Shown here: piece after piece, positions 55,525 through 64,000 of the stretch
How the letters are laid out: each line of letters begins with the position of its first letter
Position numbering within the stretch: position 1 is the stretch's first letter
Source: Heligmosomoides polygyrus polygyrus
Lineage: Eukaryota; Nematoda; Chromadorea; Rhabditida; Heligmosomidae
Direction: 5' to 3'
Assembly (NCBI GenBank): GCA_947396885.1
Contig: OX377205.1
Coordinates: forward strand, 49,646,676 to 49,710,675
Length of the DNA: 64,000 bases
Position numbers and translations under genes: made by a program
The notes under the pieces: generated by a model
What the model was told of the DNA's origin: nothing
What the model saw: only the letters and a program-made list of their open reading frames with translations
Databases searched by the model: none

Positions 55525-56020
55525 GTAGATATTCAGAGTAGGCGGGTCCAGTAAACAGGGAACCACTAAGGAGGGGAGAGGGCAGTAAGGAGGGACCAGT
55601 ATGTTCTTTCAGTGTCGTCCTCTAGCGTGCGTCGGGATGCAGAAGAAATAGACACCGTGGCAACGTCGTGACAGTGAGTTAGAACCCAGCAAATGTTTCA
55701 CAGACGTTATGCAGTGTGCGCTCGGATTCAGAAGGCATGATATGAGTATGAGATATGCACTCCGTTCACTGAGCGGACGTTGTACTGCGTTCAAATCCAG
55801 ACGGCGTGCCAAAGATCTGGCTTTGCGCAGTTTGCATAAGATTTTCGTATAACCTTTTAATGGTTTTGTCAAACGAGCGTGCGCATGCTTGACTCTCACT
55901 CTGATTCTCAGCCTGTACATGGGTAATATGAGGGGGATAGGGAGAATGACAACAGGAATCATAGGAGTGTCACTGCCGTCGGATAGTAAACGATATCGCC
56001 TGTCGACCAACTGGTCGATG
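55525..56020. other. No gene seen
   Basis: Degenerate minisatellite words to about 55760, then unassigned sequence. Confidence 0.3.
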
Positions 56021-56024
56021 CGGT

Positions 56025-56235
56025 TTACCGATTTATTTATGTTTCTGCAGATTAAGCACTTCGGATTGGGACACTCTCGAACTGTTTCTCGTCATGTAAG
56101 GGATGGGTGCTTTGGAGAATAAATCGTGATAGAGATTGACCTGCATCATAGATAGGAACATTTTTGAAGTTTCTCTGTCCCATCGCATCCCGCTATACTC
56201 TTTTGTATAGTAGAACCAGTTCCTTACTGCAGTGA
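56025..56235. repeat. Dispersed repeat shared with 49085
   Basis: GCAGATTAAGCACTTCGGAT, GGAGAATAAATCG and a TATAG(T/A)A...CCAGTT end match 49092-49270. Confidence 0.55.
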
Positions 56236-56821
56236 AAGTAATAAGTCTTAAAGAAGAAAAGGAGAAGGTCACGGTGTTCCGCTCTCGGGGCTTGGTGGCG
56301 AAGCCCCCAACCAGACGTTTGGCGACCGCTGGATCTATCTTATATACATACTAAATTTGATACTTTGATATTTTGATGTTCCCTCATCGGCTGGAGATCT
56401 TCTCAGCGGGGACCACTACTCTTCCAGACCGCATACTCTCTGGCAACTTGCATCTAGTGAGGCAGACTCCGCTGTCTGGAAGATCTTGAGAATGAGTCGG
56501 CCCATTTTGTTGGCGGTCTTCCCAATGGTCTCTTATGGTCCCTTGGGAGCCACTATATGAAACGGAGGCTCTATATATCGTCCTTTGGTCGAAGCAGTTG
56601 TCCGGCCCAGCGATAAATCGACTTCTTCATGTACTGCAGCGGATCTGCTAATTGCGACTTCTCCCTTAGCTCCAAGCTTCGTAGGCTTTCTTGCCATTGC
56701 TGACGCAGGCTTGTCCTCAGAGGACATCTCTCCAGTGCACGATGCGTAGTTTGCATTGCTCTGGCGATTGTCTTGCTGTCGGGCCAGGTCTTCGTCGCGT
56801 AAAACATCGCAGGCAGTGCAG

Positions 56822-57371
56822 GGTATAGCTGAGCTTTTGAGAAATTTTATCGAACGAATGAATGAACGAATAAATGCGATGTAGAAAATTTTCGAAGCAA
56901 TGAATGAACGAATATATTCGCTCTTCAATTTTTTCGAATGATTGAAAATCGAATAAGCCCCATTTTTCGTTTATTCGAAAATTCGAATAGTCTAGCTGTT
57001 CGAATCAGTTTCTTTGCTTAAAGATTGAAAATTTATTCGATAAAATCAGTCGATTTTCGAGTTCGAATATGCCTCCCTTTCGATGTTCGAATTCGAGCGA
57101 TTAGTCGTCCAGAAATAAAATCCAGAAATATCGAATATTCGACTGTTCGAATAATTATTCGAATATAGAAACGATTCAAATCAGTTTTTTAAGCCTTAAG
57201 TGGATGGTATCGAGGTTGTAGCTGTCATAACTATGTTTTGTTGCGATCAAAACTTCTAGCGCCAGGTGGGACTCGAACCCGCACTTCTGACCGGGCGGGA
57301 ATGCTCTGCGCCTTAACACCACCGGCGCTGTTTGATCGAACTATTCGAATATATTCGTTCGAGAACAACGA
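56822..57371 (-). mobile_element. 550-bp tRNA-headed element with 8-bp duplication (SINE candidate)
   Basis: CAGTGCAG at 56814-56821 and 57372-57379; removing the insert restores FNASALPAMFYATKTW in the RTE frame. On the minus strand the element starts 42 bases before a tRNA-like segment, then has a body dense in TTCGAATA/TATTCGAA words. No terminal inverted repeats and no coding capacity. A tRNA-derived SINE is the best fit; the lack of a clear 3' simple-repeat tail is against it. Confidence 0.6.
57258..57329 (-). tRNA. tRNA-like sequence, degenerate
   Basis: 72 nt on the minus strand. The 7-bp acceptor stem pairs fully (AGCGCCG with TGGCGCT, last pair G-T). GGTTCGAGTCC is a perfect B box and forms a short T arm. 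The D arm is reduced to about 3 bp and the anticodon stem (GCATT/AAGTGC) encloses an oversized loop, so no anticodon can be assigned. Likely a pol III promoter head of the surrounding element rather than a working tRNA. Confidence 0.4.
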
Positions 57372-57581
57372 CAGTGCAGAGGCGTTGAATATCGAAGCCT
57401 CGAGGCCAGCATCTTTTAACTGATCGGTGATTTCGCGAATCGAACTGAAGGCTTTCCATGCTGCGCGTCTCCTGCGGGCGATTTCAGGAGCAGGTCGCCC
57501 ATGTTCAGCTCCCTTCCCAGATAGACGTAGGGGTCGACCTACTGTAGAGCCACTTCATGTAACCTTATGAGTCCCGTGTTA

Positions 57582-57715
57582 GGGGTCGTTTACTGTGCGC
57601 GCGAGGCGCAACGCGACGCACGCGTAGTGGCCAAATTGATCGAGCGACGCGATTGATCAATTCTGCCACTATACGTGGCATCGCGTCGCGCGTCGCGTGC
57701 ACACTAAACGACCCC
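57582..57715. mobile_element. 134-bp Harbinger-like MITE, TTA duplication
   Basis: Ends GGGGTCGTTTA and complement, with long imperfect CGCGACGC-rich arms; TTA at 57579-57581 and 57716-57718. Interrupts the RTE remnant. Confidence 0.82.
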
Positions 57716-58009
57716 TTACACCACCGGTTGGTAGAGGTGAGAACAATATCGTCGGCGAAACGAAAGTTGCTGATCCGTTTACCGTCCACAAGGTAGCCTT
57801 TACCGTCCCAGCTCAAGTGCTTCATGGCATCCTGAAATGCCGCTGTGGCTTAGGAGAAGTCGTGTCTGCCTGCCGTAGCCCTTTCCCGATAGGAGTTTTA
57901 AGCTTTGTGTCGAACAGTTGGGTGGTAGTCGATGTGTTCGAGAAGTGGAGTAGATGTGTTGGAGCAACATTCGTCGAGAAGTCTGATGTAGGGTGATGGT
58001 ATACCAGCA

Positions 58010-59894
58010 CAAGAATCTAGATTACGGGAAATGCAGTGCCGACTTACCGTAACCCAAAATTGCGTAAGCGGTGTGTTGTGCAATCACGACACGCCCTGTT
58101 CCACGGGATTTTCACGCGATGTACGAGGCGCATGCTTTGGGAATAATCCTTCAGCTGATTAAAGATAAGAAATAGTGTGAAGTTGTCCAGATGTTTAGTA
58201 TAAAACCAGTTTTATTCGAGGAAAAGCACTTAATTGTTAGTATCTTAAGGTTGCCGGTTACCGAACCATAGAATTTCCTGTGTAAAATCAGGCAAACGTT
58301 TTCCTAGTCCTCCTTTAACGCGGTTTCTTCTTCTTGGAGCTTTTGGTTATCGTAACATCTCGATTCTCTTAATCGTAGCACAGTTGAACGGTTGTTTGCT
58401 TGTTGTTATTAGGAAGAAAAAGGTTAAACTAGATAAACGAAGGAAGACTAATTACTGAATGTAAATCAAAACCATATTTGTGTCTCATTCAATGTGTTTT
58501 ATTTTTTGATTATCTTCAAGGCTTTTACGTTGTGCTACGGAGTTCTCATGAACAAAGTGTAATCACTTTACAACGCTAAAAGAAAAAAAAACGTGATGGT
58601 AATACCGCATCTTAACAGCAAAATGTGGACGAGTAGGAGATGTTTGCCTGCCTGAATAATCCCACTCGAGTTTCTACATAGATTTGCGTGTAGTATGGAG
58701 AGGTAGCGCAGCTGCGGTCGAAGAGCTACCTTACGTAAGGAAATGAAGCATTGCATTGCCCTCAGAAAAGGTAAAACAGTGAATTTGCCTCCAGCTTGAT
58801 GGAGATCTTAGATTAACATTCAGTTTCAAGAGCACCGAGTAGAAGTACAATGCGCGAAGCAGGCGGACGTGGTGAACTACTGGTGAATTTAGTGCACATT
58901 ATTATCTAAGGCAGACCTAGCAAGTGAATTTACACTCTGGAATAGTTACCACTCTCCGAATTCTATATTGGAACACCTCTTACGATGCAATTAAACGAAG
59001 ACGTGAGCAAATACTTGTAGCATATAGAAGTATAAAAAAGTAAAAGACAGCCTTTCTCCATCCCTCTTGGGATCTGCCACGCACTGTACTTCTACGTATT
59101 AGTGAAAAGGATTTTTATCTCTACAATGACTTGCGGTGGCCAGCCGATGTACAACTTAGCGCTTTATCCTTCCGATAATTTCGATCGGCATTGATTGCTC
59201 TCCCTGCTGTGAAGTCCTTCTGTAGATGATCATACGAGCCCTTAAGCACGTTGGACGCCGTGTTCGGCTCGTCTTCTGGACCCCTACGCACATTGTAGGA
59301 CGTGTTCAGCACGTCTTCTGAACCCCTACGCACATTGGACGGCGTGCTAGGCACGTCTTCTGAACCCCTACGCACAGTGGACGCCGTGTTCGGCACTTCT
59401 TCTGAACCCCTACGCACTTTGGACGCCGTGTTCGGCTCGTCTTCTGTACCACTACGCACATTGGACTTCTTAGACCTTACCAGCAATTCTGTAGATTCCG
59501 ATAGATTTCATTAAGATTGAGTCTGAGTCTACTTCAATTTGAATGTAACGGCTTAAATCCGATAGTCTTCGATCAAACTAATAGAACAACAACGTTGAAG
59601 TGGACGCTATTCCTTAAGAAAATGTAGATTCTAGGAGGTTTGCATGAACAAAACCGACTGCGTGACACATAAACTCAGTAAGGAACTGAATTTTAAAACA
59701 CCGGTTCGTAGGAGCAGTTCCAAAGTGCATTCCCTTCGCATTCACTGTCTCCCGATTTCGTAAGAGCTGTTGTAGAGTGCTTTCCCTAAGCGTTCACCGT
59801 GAAACAGGGCGTGTCGTGTTTGCACAACACACCGCTTACGCAATTTTGGGTTACGGTAAGTCGGCACTGCATTTTCCGTAATCTAGATTCTTGT
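58010..59894. mobile_element. Long-TIR element with 10-bp duplication, 1.89 kb (Mutator-like)
   Basis: Inverted repeats of about 95 bp start CAAGAATCTAGATTACGG and include TTACCGTAACCCAAAATTGC. TATACCAGCA flanks both sides (58000-58009 and 59895-59904), and joining the flanks restores the RTE frame (HAGI...SPYIRLLDEC). Long TIRs with a 9-10 bp duplication fit Mutator-like elements. The interior has no transposase; it includes the minisatellite at 59240. Confidence 0.82.
59240..59475 (-). repeat. 42-bp minisatellite, five to six units, coding-like
   Basis: CTTCTG recurs at 59273, 59315, 59357, 59399 and 59441, an exact 42-bp period. On the minus strand the array is open for 121 codons and reads a 14-residue repeat, VRRGSEDVPNTASN. 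Related units: 55192-55520, 4760-4850, 6640-6900, 7380-7440, 11880-12010, 32283-32440. Confidence 0.88.
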
Positions 59895-60974
59895 TATACC
59901 AGCATGCACAAAAGCGTTTAGAATTGCGTTGATTCCCACAAAGTCGAACGCTTTCCGATAAACCACGAAGACAAGGACAAGTAGGATGTGGTGTTCGCGG
60001 ATTCTTTCGATGAGTTGTGTGACAGTCTAAGAAATGCTTGCGAAACCCTGCTTACTCCTCTGGCTGATAGTGATCCAAGCATCGCTCCATGCGGTTAAGC
60101 AGTATCTTGGTGAAGATCTTGACACAACCGAGAATGATGGGTCGATAGTTGTTAATTTCCTCCTGCTAACTTTTTTTGAAGATTAGAACTGTTTTCGATT
60201 CCTTCCATGAGCCCAGAGTCGTACCAAGACGAAGGTTGAGGTGCTTGGCAAGAAGTGAGCAGAAGGCATTGCCACCCGCTCGAAGGAGATCAGCAAAAAT
60301 GCCGTGGGTCCCGGGAGCAGTGCCAGGTTTCATCCTTCTGATGGCAAGAGCAACTTCTGATTCCAGAATGGGATGTGCTTCCTCAGCTGGTGGCATCAAG
60401 CATTTTGTGACAGTGATGAAAGAACGAAACAGATCCGGGTAGAATTCTTGAACAATGGTTTTCATCGAGTAGTTTGCGTTTCCATCCTTATCCTGACATT
60501 ATTACTTTCTGGTCGCAGAGATCCCGTTTCACAGCTCTGCTTTGCTCCAAGAGTTTAATCGCATGTGATTAAGCCTCGAGGCAGGCGGTGATGTGGCTTC
60601 ACAAAGCTGCTAGCACATTTCAACAGTCCTTTGGAGAGAAGATCGTAGTCTTTCGATGGATCTTCGATGGTTTTCAATCATACGACTTTATTCCATGTTC
60701 AAATTCCTCTTGACTTGAATGTGGGGCCCCTTCCGGTGCCGGTTTGTGAGTGTCACGTTTGAATATCTTCTTTTTGAGAGTCAGCTTCGCACGGAATTCG
60801 TCGTGATTATTTGTACCGACGATGGCGTTAAAGTCCCCAATACAAACTTCGTAGTAGCTCTTGTCGTCGTTGACAGTCCTTTCGAATAGCTTGTAGAATT
60901 ATTCCTTTTCTTCGTGTGTGGCGTATCAAATATTGGAGCATATCCATTTATGATGGAGGTGGTTCCTTAATCTT

Positions 60975-61515
60975 TGGTTTCCGAACGCATAACAGGGGGT
61001 TTTCGGTAGACCGTTTACAATGACGTCCTAATAGTTTAACTCCGAGATTAGATGGCCCCTCGCCGGAGTTGGATTCTTCCGATGTCGTAGAAGGGCACCT
61101 CCGGCGCGCGGGTACTGAGGCGCGGCGTCAGTTCCTTGAGCCATGACGGTGGTCTAGTTACTCACATGTTCCTCGCCACGGATACAAGAGAGCCGCCCAT
61201 ATGCTACAAAGCATCGCGTACTGCTGAGACGTGCACAACAATATGATAATAATTCATATTCGTAGCAAAGTAACGTACGTTGGTCAGTATTCGCTCTATT
61301 TTTCATAAGCTGTTAGGGCAGTGATGAAGAAGAAGCGATTATTCATACTGCGAAGACACATGGTTCCCTGTAATAAAGTGCGAATGTCGCTGAAAGCACC
61401 TTTAGGCAAGGCTGACGGCGTTTCTTCTGTCCACACTACTAATGCTGCCGTAGTGATACCAATTCAGGCGGATTTTACGCATCAGTGTAGCCTAGGGGTC
61501 ATGCCATTTCGACTT
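60975..61515. other. No gene recognised
   Basis: May include further RTE endonuclease sequence up to about 61070; nothing certain. Confidence 0.3.
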
Positions 61516-61518
61516 TTA

Positions 61519-62565
61519 GGCCCCGTTTATGCTTCCATTGCAGAGCGACGCGATTCGAATGGCGCGATACGTCTAATCGCGTCGCGCTGTTTCACGGCGA
61601 TGAGTACTCCGAACAGCCGGCGACGCGACCCGCGATTACGCATCATTGCGTACTTACACACGCTCAATAGTGCACACATTCCCGGGTCCACGTCTGTTTA
61701 CTCATTCCTAAAGACATTCATTCCATTTCCTCGATTCTAAAGGTCATTGGAGGGATGAGCCTCTAGCGCTCACGAGTCACGGCTGATCCTAAAGGTCAGC
61801 AATGGATAGTGGATACGCCAGAGGATATGCGTATTGCAAGGGATATGGGGTGAGGATGCAAGGGATATGGGGTGACTACTAACATCAACAAATAATAACA
61901 ACACTAATAAATAAAAAGCAGGACACAACCATGATACAAAACAGTGGAAACAAACGCGAGAAATTATCAAAGCTTGAAGAGAAACTCACCTCCTGGCCGG
62001 AATCCGGCTAGTTTCTAGGGATTCCGGGCGGGCGGCACCCTGAAATTGAACAGCAAAGATCAACACATGATAGGAAACCAAATAGATCATGTTAGCAACA
62101 AATAGGAAAGCACACAAAACAAACAGATTGGAATAAACATGAGAAAACATCACAAATGGAAGAGACACCTACCTCGTGGACGAAATCCGGTCTCCAGGGA
62201 ATCCAGGCGGACGGCGACCTGAAAAGGAGCTGAAAAGTTTACGGAGAAAGCACAAAACATGTAAAGGGTGTCGCCCATGAAAAATGAAGCAAAAATCAAG
62301 AACAAGTGCGAGGCCGCCCAGCGAAAATCAACTGATCGGAGCCATACGGCGTCCCAATCCATTTCGAACGCGCCCCAGTCCATCGCGATCCATCGCATCG
62401 CACCCATTTCGAGCTCGACGCGATCCGACGCTGGGCGACGCGGTTGGTCGCGTGTTCACGCGATTCATTCCGGACAGCGGGTGTCTACGCTGGGCGACGC
62501 GATCAATCAATTTGGCCTCATTGCGTGGCAACCGCGTCGCGCCGCGATGAAGTATAAACGGGGCC
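61519..62565. mobile_element. Possible Harbinger-like element, 1.05 kb, TTA flanks
   Basis: GGCCCCGTTTATGCTTCCAT at the left and ATAAACGGGGCC at the right, both followed inward by GAGCGACGCGATT-like sequence; TTA at 61516-61518 and 62566-62568. The interior (61880-62230) has two diverged direct copies of a block with GGAATCC(G/A)GGCGG. The two ends could instead be separate truncated copies. Confidence 0.5.
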
Positions 62566-62620
62566 TTACCCCATGCTCCTCTGTTCGAGGGTTGAATTTT
62601 GCAGAAAGTTGGCGTGACAA

Positions 62621-63177
62621 ATGAAAACGTGGAAAAAACGGTTCATTTTCGACCTGAGATCGTATGAGATTCTAGGATTGTGGACTGCGGAAGACGATTT
62701 GCCGTTGAGTGACATCCGGCAGATATTAGATATAAATGGTTTGGAGAGCACTTCAGCGGATTCTGTAACCGATATCTGTATTACGGAGAAGCAAAAGCCT
62801 CAGGTTTGTTTTGTGAATCGTTTTTTCTTCCAAATTTACATCGTCTTATAAATTTTTGTTAAAGATGCCTGAAACATGTTTTGAAGCAACGTTTTTATTT
62901 TCCTTTATCAAATCCAAGATTCTAATAACACCTGTTATTCCGTCTCAAATTTTGTTCCCAGTCCACAAGAACGCTTTGTTTCTGTGCATTGGTAAGCCTC
63001 AGAAGGTAGATACTGGCGTTGATGCCTTTTTAGTCTTCTATTTTGTGCATATTATGGTGCTTTAGGAAAATCATGAAGCTGACAGCTGTGATGAGTTCGC
63101 GTTCCTTCCCAGTTCGAGTTCATTTGCTCCAGTAGAACAACTTACGCCAAAACGATCTCGCTTCACTTCCTCTAAAG
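62621..63177 (+). CDS. Unrecognised spliced gene, 5' end candidate
   Basis: Exon 62621-62803 starts at an ATG 16 nt after TTTTGCAG, which could be a trans-splice acceptor, and encodes KRFIFDLRSYEILGLWTAED ... ITEKQKPQ. Intron 62804-63065 (GTTTGT...TTTAG) leads in phase 0 to 63066-63177, ending PKRSRFTSSK with donor GTATGA in phase 1. An exon from 63373 could add 18 codons to TAA at 63426-63428. The second exon is rich in acidic and serine residues. It resembles in layout, not clearly in sequence, the exon ending at 48592. Family unknown. Confidence 0.4.
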
Positions 63178-63429
63178 GTATGACTTTTGATCTCGTCAGT
63201 TTCGCGGTATAATGAGATGACACAGTGGTCTGCAATCAACGATTTTCATGATCAATGATTATGTCAATTGTGAAGCTAAAGAGGAACCAAGTGATAACCT
63301 AACGCTGTCTTCGTTTTTTGTTCCATTCAAAGCTTTCAAGATTCTCTGACACCCTTGAATTTTCATGAGTTGCAGTTCTTCTGGGGATACCTTCTTCTAC
63401 TTGCCTTGACACGTTTCTACTAGTCTAAC

Positions 63430-64000
63430 CCAAAAGTTCGTGCGCGCGTTCCATCGCAATTTCAGTTGTCAATAAAACCCTGTGGAGTAGAAATTATTTG
63501 GTGTTGTTGAAAAAACACTTCTTCGCTCCTCGTCTCATGCCCTACAACATCATAAAGGTCTCGCTGAGAATCTTTGTGGGAAGCTTATGGGCTTCCCTTC
63601 TCAGAAAGTAGTTGTCCGAAACAGCCGAATTGTCTGTATACCAGTATTGGACACACAGCCCGTCGACAGCTACTGCTATTGTTCAACAACTCCAAACCTA
63701 CAGACGAATCTGGATTTATCTGGAAATATTAAAGCACAGGTTTGTCATCAACCAGTCAATGGACGCCATGCATATGCCAAACATAGTTTCAAAGAGTTAA
63801 AAGAACGTGTGGATGTTGAATATTTGGCACATCCTTAAAAAGGAATGATTCATTTGGAGGACAGCGAGCTGCAGTCAGAGGCGTCGTCTTCGGAGGAGAA
63901 GTTGAAGTTGATGATCACCCCTTCATGGTTGGATCCTTGGCGACTTAAGTAGAGAGGCTTTAGAGGATGGAATGCTCCGCTGACGGCTGGGAATGTTGGC
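63430..64000. other. Possible mariner end, then unassigned open frames
   Basis: CCAAAAGTTCGTGCGCGCG at 63429 looks like a mariner-type terminus. Plus frame 63587-63838 is open for 83 codons (VVVRNSRIVCIPVLDTQPVD) and a further short frame HLEDSELQSEASSSEEKL follows at 63850; neither is recognised. Confidence 0.25.

Larger units (their letters stand above)
56390..60970 (-). pseudogene. Second RTE-type LINE, shredded by three insertions
   Basis: Fragments in order on the minus strand: endonuclease YYEVCIGDFNAIVGTN (60860-60810); RT with PGTAPGTHGIFADLLRAGG (60340); NNYRPIILGCVKIFTKILL (60150) and KAFDFVGINAIL (59960-59915); continuing after the element 58010-59894 with SPYIRLLDEC (57990) and PIGKGLRQ, MKHLSWDGKGYLVDGKR and FRFADDIVL (57755, catalytic FADD); after the MITE 57582-57715 PYVYLGRELNM and ARRRRAAWKAFSSI (57480); after the element 56822-57371 FYATKTWPDSK, TTHRALERCP, YRWAGQLLRP and HKRPLGRPPTKWAD (56520). 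Multiple frameshifts and stops. The family differs from that at 22671 and resembles a common RTE of parasitic nematodes. Confidence 0.88.

Noticed and set aside
57258..57329. A functional tRNA gene
   Set aside because: D arm and anticodon arm are not canonical and no anticodon can be read; kept only as a tRNA-like head.
63373..63480. Terminal exon with AATAAA signal
   Set aside because: The stop and the AATAAA at 63471 may belong to a mariner-type terminus starting at about 63429; not firm enough to annotate as the gene end.
1..64000. CRISPR arrays, rRNA genes, prokaryotic operons
   Set aside because: None found; tandem repeats here have unit lengths and contexts of eukaryotic mini- and microsatellites.

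Overview
The window is eukaryotic and almost certainly nematode. Evidence: short GT-AG introns (58-104 nt) in a host-gene fragment, dense non-LTR retrotransposons, Helitron and PIF/Harbinger, Mutator-like and Merlin-like insertions, and two mariner copies of the type reported from hookworms. A strongylid or hookworm relative is my inference. I see no bacterial operons, CRISPR array or rRNA. The landscape is a graveyard of nested mobile elements; most of the work below was removing younger insertions from older ones by their target-site duplications (TSDs).

Layout. 1-3226: an uninterrupted CR1-like LINE on the minus strand (ORF1 and ORF2), cut by the window edge. 3.6-7.7 kb: a dispersed repeat with a Harbinger-like insertion, a Helitron helicase remnant and tandem repeats. 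7907-15681: a Russian doll. A small Mutator-like element is split by an 8-bp-TSD insertion, which holds a 6.3-kb unit bounded by perfect 34-bp inverted repeats and TTA duplications, and that unit encloses a broken, intron-containing copy of part of the cohesin-loader gene SCC2/NIPBL (pqn-85 type). 16.3-19.1 kb: a Harbinger-like element carrying a foldback repeat and a 1.29-kb Mutator-like unit. 19.7-22.4 kb: CR1 and Merlin remnants and a 90-bp palindrome. 22422-30713: a foldback element split by a full RTE retrotransposon (17-bp TSD) and a Penelope-like element (12-bp TSD) with RT, GIY-YIG endonuclease and hammerhead-like ribozymes. 30.7-32.0 kb: dead mariner. 32.5-34.1 kb: higher-order tandem repeat with a coding-like 42-residue period. 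36-39.6 kb: two Merlin-like elements with nested insertions. 39.8-44.2 kb: MITEs and GC-rich arrays. 45.4-48.6 kb: exons of an unrecognised host gene. 49.5-50.8 kb: second mariner. 52.4-55.5 kb: DDE transposase, Penelope and RTE remnants fused end to end. 56.4-61.0 kb: a second RTE type containing three younger insertions, one tRNA-headed. 62.6-63.4 kb: exons of another unrecognised gene.

The genes do not form a pathway. The most notable biology is (i) apparent carriage of a multi-exon host-gene fragment inside a Harbinger-like inverted-repeat unit, (ii) a 3-bp CWG-duplicating Harbinger-like family with an internal empty-site control, (iii) a 9-bp-TSD Mutator-like family of very different sizes, and (iv) tandem repeats that still read as peptide repeats.
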